A program made the translations under genes and the position numbers. Of a stretch of 64,000 bases of DNA, positions 26,094 through 35,038 are shown piece by piece (the first letter of the stretch is position 1; each line of letters starts with the position of its first letter). The notes beneath the pieces are model-generated. The model was not told the DNA's origin. It was given only the letters and a program-made list of their open reading frames with translations, and searched no databases. This stretch comes from CAYSPT01 sp964432985. GTDB taxonomy: Bacteria; Muiribacteriota; CAYSPT01. The stretch spans positions 1-64,000 of the forward strand of contig CAYSPT010000006.1 in assembly GCA_964432985.1 (NCBI GenBank), written 5' to 3'.

Positions 26094-27311
26094 ATGACAG
26101 TGATCTCTATGAAGCATTTGTTGGAGGCTGGAGTACATTTTGGTCATCAGACCAGGCGGTGGAATCCAAAAATGGCGAAATATATTTTCGCCGAGCGAAA
26201 TGGTATCTACATTATCGATCTTCAGAAAACGGTGCGAAAAGTCGAAGAATCATACAGTTTCCTGAAGAATCTGGTGGCCGGCGGCGGAACGGTTATTTTT
26301 GTCGGTACGAAAAAGCAGGCTCAGGAAACCGTGCGTGTTGAAGCTGAACGGTGTGGCATGTATTATGTAAATCAGCGTTGGCTCGGTGGGCTTCTGACCA
26401 ACTTCGCTACTATAAAAAAACGTGTCCAGAGGCTTAACAGCCTGGAAAAAATGGAAATAGACGGCAGCTTTACCGGTCTTCCCAAGAAAGAGATAATCAA
26501 ATTAGGCAAAGAACGGATGCGTTTGGAAAAATACCTTGCTGGAATCAAGCATATGAAACGTGTACCGGATGCCTTGTTCGTTATCGATTCCCGCAAAGAG
26601 AAAATTGCCGTAAATGAAGCCAGAAAGTTGAAAATACCTGTTCTTGGTATCGTCGATACAAACTGCGATCCCGATGATGTTGATTACATTATTCCGGGAA
26701 ATGATGATGCTATACGGGCAGTCAAACTTCTTACCATGACGATGGCTAACGCTGTGCTCGAGGGCAAACAGGAAGCTGAATTCAAGCTTCAGAAAGCCCA
26801 GGCTGCTGCGGAAAAAGCAGAAGAACCTGTTGAAACAGAAGCAGATGAAACCGCTGCTGAAACAGCTAAAGAGCCTGCTGCAGGAAAAGTGAAAGAACCC
26901 GCTGCTAAAGCAGCTAAAAAGCCTGCTGCAGGAAAAGTGAAAGAATCCGCTGCTAAAGCAGCTAAAAAGCCGGCTAAAGGAAAAGCGAAAGAATCCGTTG
27001 CTAAAGTAGTCGAAAAACTAGTTCCCGAAGCACCCGCCGAGGAGCCTGCTGAAACAACAGCGAAGCCCGAAGACAGAGCAGAGAAAAAGGCTCCTGAACC
27101 CCCAAAGGATGTAGAAGAAAAACCAACCGATGAGGAAAACACGAAAACTCGGAAGAAAACAGTCTCCTCAACCCCTGAGAAATCTGCAGAAGCCTCAAAG
27201 GAATCTGTAGAACCCCCAAAGGAATCTGCAGAAGCCCCAAAGGAATCTGTAGAAACCCCAAAGGAATCTGGGGAATTAGAAGAATCCAAGGAAGCTGAAA
27301 AAGAGTCCTGA
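26094..27311 (+). CDS. rpsB: 30S ribosomal protein S2 with long C-terminal repeat tail
   Basis: 405 residues. Residues 1 to about 230 are a normal S2: MKHLLEAGVHFGHQTRRWNPKM, YINQRW-type motif (YYVNQRWLGGLLTNF), IDSRKEKIAVNEARKLKIP and GNDDAIRAVKLL. S2 binds the 30S body and S1 and is needed for initiation. The remaining ~170 residues are low complexity, rich in Ala, Lys, Glu and Pro, including three 16-residue units and four 7-residue units. Typical S2 proteins are 230-260 residues. An ideal AGGAGGTGA ribosome site (26079-26087) precedes the ATG. tsf follows, the standard gene order. Confidence 0.96.
   Translation: MTVISMKHLLEAGVHFGHQTRRWNPKMAKYIFAERNGIYIIDLQKTVRKVEESYSFLKNLVAGGGTVIFVGTKKQAQETVRVEAERCGMYYVNQRWLGGLLTNFATIKKRVQRLNSLEKMEIDGSFTGLPKKEIIKLGKERMRLEKYLAGIKHMKRVPDALFVIDSRKEKIAVNEARKLKIPVLGIVDTNCDPDDVDYIIPGNDDAIRAVKLLTMTMANAVLEGKQEAEFKLQKAQAAAEKAEEPVETEADETAAETAKEPAAGKVKEPAAKAAKKPAAGKVKESAAKAAKKPAKGKAKESVAKVVEKLVPEAPAEEPAETTAKPEDRAEKKAPEPPKDVEEKPTDEENTKTRKKTVSSTPEKSAEASKESVEPPKESAEAPKESVETPKESGELEESKEAEKES
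26874..27017 (+). repeat. three tandem 48-bp units in rpsB tail
   Basis: Three in-frame 48-bp units starting at 26874, 26922 and 26970 encode PAAGKVKEPAAKAAKK and two variants; the first two are nearly identical in DNA, which indicates recent duplication. Confidence 0.85.
27180..27263 (+). repeat. four tandem 21-bp units in rpsB tail
   Basis: Four in-frame 21-bp units encode ESVEPPK-type heptads (KSAEASK, ESVEPPK, ESAEAPK, ESVETPK). Confidence 0.85.
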
Positions 27312-27383
27312 TTATCCTATTTGTTGGTTTGCACTCCAATTATATTACAATTATTGATAAAAATGCTCAAAGGAGGGTTTACA

Positions 27384-28256
27384 GTGTCATTCGGTTTAGA
27401 ACAGATCAAAGAGCTCCGGGAGAGAACCGGAGCGGGAATTATGGACTGCAAAAATGCACTCAAAGAGTCTGAGGGAGATGTTAACCAGGCTCTTGAGGTT
27501 CTCAGGACCAAGGGTTTGGCTAAAGCTGCCAAAAAAAGTTCCCGGTCAGCCAATGAAGGAATGATTTATTGCTGCAGCTCGAGTGATGGTAAAAAGGCGG
27601 CGATCCTCGAGGTCAATTGTGAAACGGACTTCGTTGCCAGAACTGATCAGTTTAAAGCGTTTGTAGCCGAAGCAACTCAGGCGATATTGGATAACTGCCC
27701 TGCAGATCAGGCAGCACTGAAAGCCGTTAAAGTAGGAGGAAAACCGGCTGGTGAATCTCTTACTGATTTGATCGCCAGGCTGGGAGAAAACATGGATTTT
27801 GGTCGTTTTGCCATTCTGGCTGTTGATGCCCCTGGCCAGGTTGGTCTTTATGTTCACTCGGGCAGCAAAATTGGTGTTTTGGTTGCCATGGAAGCCGATA
27901 ATGATGAAGTCACATCCGGGGAGGGCTTTGGAGAAGCTCTCAAAGATGTGTGCCTGCAGGTGTGTGCATCGTCTCCCGAGTGCGTTGTCCGAGAAGACGT
28001 CCCGGTAGACTTGCTCGAAGCGGAAAAGCGGGTTCTCACGGAGCAGGCTCTCGCCAGTGGAAAGCCCGAAAAAATAGTAGGAAAGATTGTTGAGGGACGC
28101 CTTAGGAAGTTTTATGAAAGAGTAGTTCTCCTGGAGCAGCCTTTCATCAAAGACACCGATATTTCAGTTGATCGCTATCTCGCTCAGAAGGTTGCGGAGC
28201 TGGGAGGAAAAGTCCAGGTGAAAGAAATTGTCCGGTTCGCTATAGGTGAAGCCTGA
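27384..28256 (+). CDS. tsf: translation elongation factor Ts
   Basis: 290 residues from GTG 27384, with AGGAGGG 8 nt upstream; starts further upstream add a hydrophobic leader absent from EF-Ts. The N-terminal UBA-like domain reads LKELRERTGAGIMDCK-like (IKELRERTGAGIMDCKNAL). The core contains the signature ETDFVART. EF-Ts exchanges GDP for GTP on EF-Tu. It follows rpsB and precedes pyrH, the conserved bacterial order. Confidence 0.97.
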   Translation: MSFGLEQIKELRERTGAGIMDCKNALKESEGDVNQALEVLRTKGLAKAAKKSSRSANEGMIYCCSSSDGKKAAILEVNCETDFVARTDQFKAFVAEATQAILDNCPADQAALKAVKVGGKPAGESLTDLIARLGENMDFGRFAILAVDAPGQVGLYVHSGSKIGVLVAMEADNDEVTSGEGFGEALKDVCLQVCASSPECVVREDVPVDLLEAEKRVLTEQALASGKPEKIVGKIVEGRLRKFYERVVLLEQPFIKDTDISVDRYLAQKVAELGGKVQVKEIVRFAIGEA

Positions 28257-28343
28257 CCTTTCTGCGTTTTAGACAAAATCTGTTTCTGAACCCTATGCCG
28301 GACAATGGATGAGGAAATTGCCGTGGTAAATAGAGGCGGTTAT

Positions 28344-29075
28344 ATGCAGGAAGCTAAATATAAACGGATTCTCTTGAAGTTAAGTGGTGAAGTTCTGCAA
28401 GGGGATCAGGAATTTGGTATTTCTCAACAAACCCTCTCATTTATAGCCGGTGAATTGTCAAAAGCAGCCAATACCGGAGTGGAAATGGCAATTGTTGTTG
28501 GGGGAGGCAATATACTGCGGGGAGCCAGTCCCGGAGGGCTGAGAATTGAAAGATCTCGGGCAGATGCTGTAGGTATGCTCGGTACGATGATCAATGCTCT
28601 TTTATTACGGGAAGAACTCGAGCAACAGGGGAACAAAGTAGCCGTGCTTTCTGCTGTAGGTGTCGAACGGATGGTTGATTCCTTTGAGCGTGAAAAGGCG
28701 CTTCGATTGCTCGATGAAGGCTACATTGTCATTCTGGCGGCCGGTACCGGTCTTCCTTATTTTTCCACCGATACTGCTGCGGCAATCAGAGCCCTGGAAC
28801 TCAACACTGATATCTTGTTGAAGGGGACAAAGGTTGATGGAGTGTATGACCGGGATCCCGCGCTTGAGAAAAAGGCAGCGAGATTCGACACAATTTCCTA
28901 CGGTGAAGTATTGTCTCGCGGTCTTGCTTTCATGGATACAGAAGCAGTATCGCTCTGTCGTAGGATGGGTCTTCCTGTTTTTGTATTCAGGCTTATGGTG
29001 GAGGGAAACATACGTCGTGCCGTCCTTGGGGAGGCAGTGGGCACCATTGTAAGGGAGGAATCACGCAATGCTTGA
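28344..29075 (+). CDS. pyrH: UMP kinase
   Basis: 243 residues from ATG 28344, which matches the family start (YKRILLKLSGEVLQG) and has AGAGGCGG upstream; ATG 28305 would add 13 residues. It contains VVGGGNILRG, the nucleotide-binding glycine loop, and NTDILLKGTKVDGVYDRDP near the C-terminus. PyrH makes UDP from UMP for RNA and cell-wall precursors, and is an amino-acid-kinase-fold hexamer. frr overlaps its end by 8 bp. Confidence 0.96.
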   Translation: MQEAKYKRILLKLSGEVLQGDQEFGISQQTLSFIAGELSKAANTGVEMAIVVGGGNILRGASPGGLRIERSRADAVGMLGTMINALLLREELEQQGNKVAVLSAVGVERMVDSFEREKALRLLDEGYIVILAAGTGLPYFSTDTAAAIRALELNTDILLKGTKVDGVYDRDPALEKKAARFDTISYGEVLSRGLAFMDTEAVSLCRRMGLPVFVFRLMVEGNIRRAVLGEAVGTIVREESRNA

Positions 29076-29625
29076 TGAGGTATTCCAGGAAACTGATGAA
29101 AGAATGGACAAAACCGTGCGCATGTTGGCTGATGATTTTGCCGGACTTCGTACCGGGCGTGCCTCACCAGGCCTGGTTAAGAACATTCAGGTTGATTATT
29201 ACGGTTCACCTACTCCCTTACAGCAACTGGCAACTATATCGGTACCTGAATCCCGGCAGATTCTTATCAAGCCGTTTGACATCAATTCTGTGAAAGATAT
29301 TGAGAAAGCAATTATGACATCGGATCTAGGGGTTATGCCGCAGGTTGATGGAAAGTTTATCCGTCTCAATCTTCCTCCCCTAACTGATGAACGGCGGCGT
29401 GATCTGGGAAAGATAGCCCGGCGAAAAGGGGAAGAGGCAAAGATTGCTCTGAGAAATATTCGCAGAGATGCCAACGATATGATAGATGACCTGGAAGATG
29501 AAAAAGAGATTTCCGAAGATGCCGCACATCGGGGCAAGGACAAAATCCAGGAAATGATCAATGAACATGAAAAACATGTGAACGTGCTCGTAGAGAAAAA
29601 AGAAACGGAAATCCTGGAAAGCTAA
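29068..29625 (+). CDS. frr: ribosome recycling factor
   Basis: 185 residues, the standard length. It has LRTGRASPGLV, RQILIKPFDINSVKDIEKAI and the helical NIRRDANDMI segment of RRF. It splits post-termination ribosomes together with EF-G. The start ATG has GGGAGGAA upstream inside pyrH. uppS follows 2 bp later. Confidence 0.97.
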   Translation: MLDEVFQETDERMDKTVRMLADDFAGLRTGRASPGLVKNIQVDYYGSPTPLQQLATISVPESRQILIKPFDINSVKDIEKAIMTSDLGVMPQVDGKFIRLNLPPLTDERRRDLGKIARRKGEEAKIALRNIRRDANDMIDDLEDEKEISEDAAHRGKDKIQEMINEHEKHVNVLVEKKETEILES

Positions 29626-29627
29626 TA

Positions 29628-30347
29628 ATGTCAGGAGATCTACCAAACCACATAGCCATTATCATGGATGGTAATGGTCGCTGGGCAAAGAAAAAAGGAT
29701 TACCCCGCATGTTGGGTCATAGGGCAGGGGTAAAGAAAGTCAAAAAGATTGTTCGGTTTTGTGGCAATATAGGGATAGGCTATCTAACTTTGTTTGCTTT
29801 TTCCACAGAAAACTGGCAGCGGCCGATTACCGAAATATCAGCGCTTATGAAACTCCTGGTGGAATATCTTAAAAAGGAAGTAGACGAGTTAGACGATAAC
29901 AATGTGAAATTCGTATTTCTTGGTGACCGTTCTCCGCTGCCCGATATGGTTCAACCGGCCCTTGACCATGCAATCCACAAAACCGAAGGGAATACCGGAC
30001 TAAATCTTCAACTTGCCATAAATTACAGTGGCCGTCAGGAGATTATTTTCGCCGCTCGGCAATTAGCTCGACTATGTGCTTCAGGTGAATTGGAACCGGA
30101 GTGTATAGATGAAAAGTTGTTTTCTGAAAATTTATTTTTGCCTTCAGTTCCTGATCCCGATTTACTTATACGTACCAGCGGAGAAATCAGAATCAGCAAT
30201 TTTCTGCTCTGGCAACTGGCCTATTCAGAACTGGTATTCGTTGATAAGCTATGGCCGGATTTTTCTGAAGACGATCTCATGGCTGCGGTAACTGAATTCC
30301 ATTCAAGGGAGAGAAGGTTTGGAAAAACAAGCACGACTGTTCAATAA
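29628..30347 (+). CDS. uppS: undecaprenyl diphosphate synthase
   Basis: 239 residues. IAIIMDGNGRWAKKKGLPR carries the catalytic Asp and phosphate-binding Asn-Gly-Arg; LTLFAFSTENWQRP and DLLIRTSGEIRISNFLLWQ complete the cis-prenyltransferase motifs. It makes the C55 lipid carrier for peptidoglycan and surface glycans from farnesyl-PP and isopentenyl-PP. The common GGE motif near the C-terminus reads SGE here, a mild change. Its end overlaps cdsA by 29 bp. Confidence 0.96.
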   Translation: MSGDLPNHIAIIMDGNGRWAKKKGLPRMLGHRAGVKKVKKIVRFCGNIGIGYLTLFAFSTENWQRPITEISALMKLLVEYLKKEVDELDDNNVKFVFLGDRSPLPDMVQPALDHAIHKTEGNTGLNLQLAINYSGRQEIIFAARQLARLCASGELEPECIDEKLFSENLFLPSVPDPDLLIRTSGEIRISNFLLWQLAYSELVFVDKLWPDFSEDDLMAAVTEFHSRERRFGKTSTTVQ

Positions 30348-31218
30348 AAGCTTCTTAACACGCACTGTGAGCGCAATCCTCTATGGAGGCGCCTGGATTG
30401 GTCTGTCATACCTGGGGGGTAACTTTTTTTCTGTTTTTATCACCTCTATTGTCTTTTTGATGGCAGTAGAGTACGTTAGCTTGATGCTGGCCAGAGAAAT
30501 AGATGCCGGACGATGGATTATGCCTCTCTGTGCCGTAGTCTATCCAATCATTATATGGGGGCAGCCTTTAATTGCTTCACACGGAATGGGTAGTCCGGGG
30601 GTGACAGAGCGCTTGTTTGCTCTGGGAGCGGGAACCGTTCTCGTTTTTTTCTCTCGCTCGATCATCCGTATGCCCGAGAAAAACGGATTTGAAGAAGTTA
30701 CTGTGGGTATTGCCGGTACCGCGTATATTGGAATTGCCATGTCGCATGTGCTGCTTTTGCGGTCGTGTCCCGGGGGATGTGATCTCGTATGGGCACTCCT
30801 GGGGATTTTGTGGATGACTGATTCTCTCGCTTATATTGTTGGTATTGCGATCGGACGGCACCGGCTTGCTCCTCTTTTAAGTCCGAAGAAATCTATCGAA
30901 GGTGCAGTGGCTGGTGTTGTTGGTGGAATTTTGGGAATATTTCTGGTTCGTTATCTGACTCTTACCGTTACCGGTACTGGTTCCGAGTCATTACTCGTTT
31001 CCGCACCCTACTGGAAATTAGCAGTGTTAGGAGCAGGAATCAGTATTGTGGGACAGGTGGGAGATTTGGCGGAATCTATGATAAAGCGATGGGCGGGAGT
31101 CAAAGATTCCGGCCATCTGATACCAGGGCACGGTGGTCTCCTTGACAGGATGGACTCACTTTTATTTGCTGGCCCGGTAATGTATTATGGGATTCGTTTG
31201 CTGGAAGGAGTATCCTGA
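30319..31218 (+). CDS. cdsA: phosphatidate cytidylyltransferase
   Basis: 299 residues with about eight membrane helices. The family signature is intact near the C-terminus: SMIKRWAGVKDSGHLIPGHG followed by GLLDRMDS. CdsA makes CDP-diacylglycerol, the precursor of the main phospholipids. Start TTG 30319 lies within the uppS 3' end with GGGAGAGAAGG upstream. In many genomes dxr follows cdsA; here rseP follows directly. Confidence 0.94.
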   Translation: MEKQARLFNKSFLTRTVSAILYGGAWIGLSYLGGNFFSVFITSIVFLMAVEYVSLMLAREIDAGRWIMPLCAVVYPIIIWGQPLIASHGMGSPGVTERLFALGAGTVLVFFSRSIIRMPEKNGFEEVTVGIAGTAYIGIAMSHVLLLRSCPGGCDLVWALLGILWMTDSLAYIVGIAIGRHRLAPLLSPKKSIEGAVAGVVGGILGIFLVRYLTLTVTGTGSESLLVSAPYWKLAVLGAGISIVGQVGDLAESMIKRWAGVKDSGHLIPGHGGLLDRMDSLLFAGPVMYYGIRLLEGVS

Positions 31219-31221
31219 ACA

Positions 31222-33081
31222 GTGTTGACTCTGGTTTCTTTTCTCGTTGCCATTGGGATAATTGCCCTGGTACACGAGCTCGGCCACTATCTCATGGCCA
31301 AGAAAATGGGGGTGGGAGTCAAGGAATTTTCCATTGGCTTCGGTCCAAAAATATGGTCACGAAGGAAACATGAAACGGAATACAGTGTAAGGATTTTACC
31401 CATTGCCGGGTTTGTTGACCTAGTGGGAATGGATCCCAATGAAGAGGTCCCTGAGGGAGAAGAGGGTTTCAACTCAAAGCGGCCCCGTGCCCGTATAGCA
31501 GTTTTGGTTAGTGGTGCTGTGATGAATATTATACTGGCAGCGGTTACCTTCTGGTTTGTATTTTTCGTTCGAGGTATGGAGCAGCCGGTTCCGACTGTTG
31601 TTAATGCGGTACTCAGCGGAAAGCCTGCTGCTGCAGCGGGGATCAAACCCGGGGACAGGATTGTCGCTATCAACGATAAGGTAGTAAACGATTGGTTTGA
31701 GATGCGTACATCCATCGCCTTGCATCCGGAGCAAAATCTGACGATGAAAATAGATCGCGGAGGACAGTTGCTGACCGTTGATGTGCTTCCGGAAATCTCT
31801 GAAGAGCATAACTTTGGCAGAATTTATATCTATCCGGACTACCATTATCCGCGGATCGGAGAGGTTATCGCTGACTCACCGGCCCAGAGGGCTGGTCTGC
31901 GTTCCGGGGATATCATCCAGTCAGTATCAGGTAATCCAATTGATGACTGGAGAGAAATGCAGGAGGTAATCCGGAAAAATGCAGGGCAAACCGTCGAAAT
32001 GGTAGTTATCAGGGATTCGCAGCCGGTTCCTGTTACCATCGTTCCGGAGGCCATGAAGCAGGAACCCAGAGGCTTTGTGAAAAAGATTTTTTCACGGTTT
32101 CCGGGCAGGAAAAAGACCATACCGGTTGGTGTTATCGGTATTTTGTGCAATTATATTTCACCTGTAGTTGAAGGGGTAATACCTGGCAGTACGGCGGAAA
32201 AAGCCGGATTAAGGCCGGGTGACACCATTTTGAAGATTGCTGGTAAGGATGTCAATTCCTTTAATGAAATTTTAACAATATGTGCGCAACACCAGGATAA
32301 AGCAGTTCCGATTGAGATGAATCGTGCCGGTACCGTTGGGGAAGTGACACTGAATGTTCCGGAAGATGGTGTAACCGGTCTCGAAATCGATCCTCCAATC
32401 ATTGGTAATATACGATCGGGTTCTCGGGCAGAATCCTCCGGATTGCCAAAAGACGTGTGGATAACAGCGGTAAATGGAAAAAGAATCTACTCCTATTCTG
32501 AGTTGCAGAAAACATTCTCGACTACGGATTCGGGAAAAGTAACCATCGACTATACCTACCATGGCCGTGGTGATGGAACCGTTTCTTTTGAATTGCCTGC
32601 TTCTTCCGAGAGAGGCGATGACGCTTTACATACCTGCGGGATCTATGCTCTTGGAGAATCTATCTGGGTGCCCGTTGGGTTTGGCCGGTCCTTTTTAAAA
32701 AGCCTGAATAAAACGTGGGACACGGCAGTAGGAATGTTATATAGTCTGTACCTTCTCGTTTCCGGGCAGATTCGTGGCGGTGTAAAGAATGTAATGGGAC
32801 CTATCGGAATTGCAAATATAACCGGAAAATACGCCAGAAGCGGTATCTGGGTTCTGATAAATTGGGTAGCTTTGCTTTCAACCTATATTGGTCTTTTCAA
32901 CCTGGTCCCGTTTCCTGCCCTCGATGGTGGACGTCTGAGCTTCATTGTGATTGAAGCTGTTTCCGGGTATCGTGTCAGTTCGAAAATCGAGGAAACAATA
33001 CATACTGTAGGACTATTATTTCTCTTTGGACTGATAATTCTGGTATCATATTTTGATGTATTACGATGGCTGGGATTTTGA
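31222..33081 (+). CDS. rseP: RseP-family site-2 metalloprotease with four PDZ domains
   Basis: 619 residues. The first membrane helix holds HELGH (His18, Glu19, His22), the zinc site, and FPALDGGR near residue 570 supplies the third ligand. Between them lie four PDZ-like segments at about residues 123-185, 213-270, 315-375 and 392-455, each with a GxxPGD-type core (IKPGDRI, LRSGDII, LRPGDTI and the weaker LPKDVWI). Usual RseP proteins have one or two PDZ domains and about 420-460 residues. The enzyme cuts anti-sigma factors or signal-peptide remnants inside the inner membrane. Start GTG 31222 follows cdsA by 3 bp. Confidence 0.93.
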   Translation: MLTLVSFLVAIGIIALVHELGHYLMAKKMGVGVKEFSIGFGPKIWSRRKHETEYSVRILPIAGFVDLVGMDPNEEVPEGEEGFNSKRPRARIAVLVSGAVMNIILAAVTFWFVFFVRGMEQPVPTVVNAVLSGKPAAAAGIKPGDRIVAINDKVVNDWFEMRTSIALHPEQNLTMKIDRGGQLLTVDVLPEISEEHNFGRIYIYPDYHYPRIGEVIADSPAQRAGLRSGDIIQSVSGNPIDDWREMQEVIRKNAGQTVEMVVIRDSQPVPVTIVPEAMKQEPRGFVKKIFSRFPGRKKTIPVGVIGILCNYISPVVEGVIPGSTAEKAGLRPGDTILKIAGKDVNSFNEILTICAQHQDKAVPIEMNRAGTVGEVTLNVPEDGVTGLEIDPPIIGNIRSGSRAESSGLPKDVWITAVNGKRIYSYSELQKTFSTTDSGKVTIDYTYHGRGDGTVSFELPASSERGDDALHTCGIYALGESIWVPVGFGRSFLKSLNKTWDTAVGMLYSLYLLVSGQIRGGVKNVMGPIGIANITGKYARSGIWVLINWVALLSTYIGLFNLVPFPALDGGRLSFIVIEAVSGYRVSSKIEETIHTVGLLFLFGLIILVSYFDVLRWLGF

Positions 33082-33100
33082 GGGGAGGTAATACAACCCC

Positions 33101-34045
33101 ATGCGGCTAAAAATAATTGTGAATCCGGTAGCAGGGCAGGGCAGAGCCCGTCAGGCCACTATGACAATCAAGCGCCTCCTGTATAAAACGCAAATAGAGT
33201 TCGACCTGGAAGAAACAAAACGTGAAGGGGAAGCCATGTCAATGGCTGCCATGGCTGAAGAGGAAGGGTTTGATACTGTTGCAGTGGTAGGAGGTGACGG
33301 TACCGTCGTCGAGGTGCTGCAGGGATTGGCCGGGAGTCATCTGGCTCTCATGATTCTACCTATGGGGACTAGCAATGCATTCGCGGCTTCTCTCGGTTTG
33401 TCGGACAATTATGTAAAGATTATTGATAGTCTGAAATCAGCAGTGGTGGAACGTATTGACCTCGGGAGAGTAAGGAAAGTAAAAGATCCGAAAAATAAAA
33501 ACGATATTCCAGGCCTTGATAAAGACAGATTTTCCCTCCTTTACGCTGGAGCGGGACCAGACGTTTTCTTTAAAAAGAAAACAGGAAAGAGTCCGGAATA
33601 TAAATCCCTGAATTGGAAAGCGTATGTAGATGTTACACAGTCGATTTTGATGGGACATCTGCCTCTATACGAGATTACCGTAACAGATGTAGAAGGTAAT
33701 GAGACGCAGGTTCAGGGAAATCTGGTTATTGTTGGCAATACTGCTGTGCATGGTGGAATTTTATCTCTCACACCCTCAGCAGACTACACAGATGGTGTTT
33801 TTGACGTTGTGGTTTTCAAGAAAGGGGGATTTGGCGAGACAATTAAAGCACTGATGACAATGTTCAAGGGAGTTCCCGAGGATGGACGAGCGGGATTCAA
33901 ATGTTTCAGGGCTGCCAGGGTGGAAATTGGGGTCCTGGAGGGGGAATTTGGAGAAAAAGTATTTATTGATGGTTCTCAATCAATGAAATTGCCTGTAGAA
34001 ATCGAATGTCTTGCCGGTCAGGTTTCTCTTCTTAAAGTGACATGA
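33101..34045 (+). CDS. YegS/DagK-type lipid kinase
   Basis: 314 residues. The N-terminal catalytic domain reads LKIIVNPVAGQGRA, then VVGGDGTVVEVLQGL (GGDGT at about 64-68) and LPMGTSNAFAASLGL, the three motifs of the diacylglycerol/sphingosine kinase family. The C-terminal beta domain contains GNTAVHGGILSLTPSADYTDG. It probably phosphorylates diacylglycerol or another membrane lipid, recycling it to phosphatidate for CdsA two genes upstream. GGGGAGG precedes the ATG. It closes the rpsB-to-rseP run. Confidence 0.88.
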   Translation: MRLKIIVNPVAGQGRARQATMTIKRLLYKTQIEFDLEETKREGEAMSMAAMAEEEGFDTVAVVGGDGTVVEVLQGLAGSHLALMILPMGTSNAFAASLGLSDNYVKIIDSLKSAVVERIDLGRVRKVKDPKNKNDIPGLDKDRFSLLYAGAGPDVFFKKKTGKSPEYKSLNWKAYVDVTQSILMGHLPLYEITVTDVEGNETQVQGNLVIVGNTAVHGGILSLTPSADYTDGVFDVVVFKKGGFGETIKALMTMFKGVPEDGRAGFKCFRAARVEIGVLEGEFGEKVFIDGSQSMKLPVEIECLAGQVSLLKVT

Positions 34046-34056
34046 TGGGTGTCTCC

Positions 34057-34085
34057 TTGACACATAATTGGGGACATGTTAAAAT
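34057..34085 (+). promoter_or_regulatory. promoter of exported-protein gene
   Basis: TTGACA (34057-34062), a 17-nt spacer and TAAAAT (34080-34085) lie about 30 nt upstream of the start region at 34116. Confidence 0.6.
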
Positions 34086-34115
34086 TGCGCAGAGTAGTGT
34101 GAAGAAAGGAGTGGT

Positions 34116-34901
34116 GTGAGGGTGATGGATAGGAAAACCCGTCTTCTCTCTCTCTCGGTTTTTCTGATGGTCGCACTGCTGGTCGGCCAAGCAGTAATGG
34201 CTCAGGCACCGATTCAGTTGGAACTCAAGCAGAAACCGGGTGATGTCAACCAGTATGGAATTAAAATGTCCGGAAAAAGCAGGGTCTCTTCTGGAGGCGA
34301 AAGCCATTCCACCAGCATGGACATCAATATGTTGATGCGTTGGAAGGTTGTCAAGGTCAGTCTCGACGGCACGATGGATGTTTCAGTTACCATTGCAGAG
34401 GGTAACAGCACCATCAATGGGGAACCCGTGGACCTGCCGAACCTGGGTGATACGAAACTCATGAAAATATCGAGGAGGGGTAAGATTCTCAGCGTTACCC
34501 CTGATGATCCCAATATCGATTACAAATCAATGCAGGTTGAGTTTCCGGACAAAGGGCTGGAAATTGGAGATTCCTGGACTAATACGGTCACACTCGGTCC
34601 CGAATATCCGGTCCCGATGGAAGCAAAGTACACTCTGACCGGTTTCAAAACGATCAAAGGTTATGAGTGTGCGGTCATTGAATCGAAGATTAAAGTCCTG
34701 CCTCTTGATGAAGCTCCGGAAGTTTCTATTAATGTTGATGCGGTCGGAAGGCTTTATTTTTCCGTTAAAGACGGCAAGATGATCCGCAATGAGGTCAAGA
34801 GTCTCATGAAGATGACCATGCCGGTAGAGACAGCCGAATCTGCTGGTCCTACAGAGGTTCAGATGACCATGAGTATGGATATGGTTATGGAGCTCAAATA
34901 A
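34116..34901 (+). CDS. exported protein of unknown function
   Basis: 261 residues. A clear signal peptide (cut after VMAQA) shows export to the periplasm or beyond. The mature part is rich in beta-strand-like sequence with many Met, Lys and Thr residues and resembles generic periplasmic beta proteins; I recognise no family with confidence. In-frame starts GTG 34116, GTG 34122 and ATG 34125 all follow AAAGGAG (34105-34111); 34122 has the best spacing. It has its own promoter and a strong terminator, so it is a single-gene unit. Confidence 0.65.
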   Translation: MRVMDRKTRLLSLSVFLMVALLVGQAVMAQAPIQLELKQKPGDVNQYGIKMSGKSRVSSGGESHSTSMDINMLMRWKVVKVSLDGTMDVSVTIAEGNSTINGEPVDLPNLGDTKLMKISRRGKILSVTPDDPNIDYKSMQVEFPDKGLEIGDSWTNTVTLGPEYPVPMEAKYTLTGFKTIKGYECAVIESKIKVLPLDEAPEVSINVDAVGRLYFSVKDGKMIRNEVKSLMKMTMPVETAESAGPTEVQMTMSMDMVMELK

Positions 34902-34937
34902 GACAGCAAAAGTTCATCTCGAAGTATGATGAAAATA

Positions 34938-34975
34938 AACCAGGTCCGGTATTCACACCGGACCTGGTTTTTTAT
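34938..34975 (+). terminator. strong rho-independent terminator
   Basis: A 13-bp perfect stem (AACCAGGTCCGGT / ACCGGACCTGGTT) with a 6-nt loop is followed by a run of T. It ends the 34116 gene. Confidence 0.92.
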
Positions 34976-35038
34976 TTGAAGCGTAGAAAGTACGGTGAAG
35001 GTTTGATTGTGGTGAAGTATTTGAAGTAGGATAGCTGT

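Noticed and set aside
26789..27289. 166-codon frame antisense to the rpsB tail
   Set aside because: Ser/Phe/Ala-rich mirror of the Lys/Glu/Pro repeats; open only because the sense repeats avoid stop codons on that strand.
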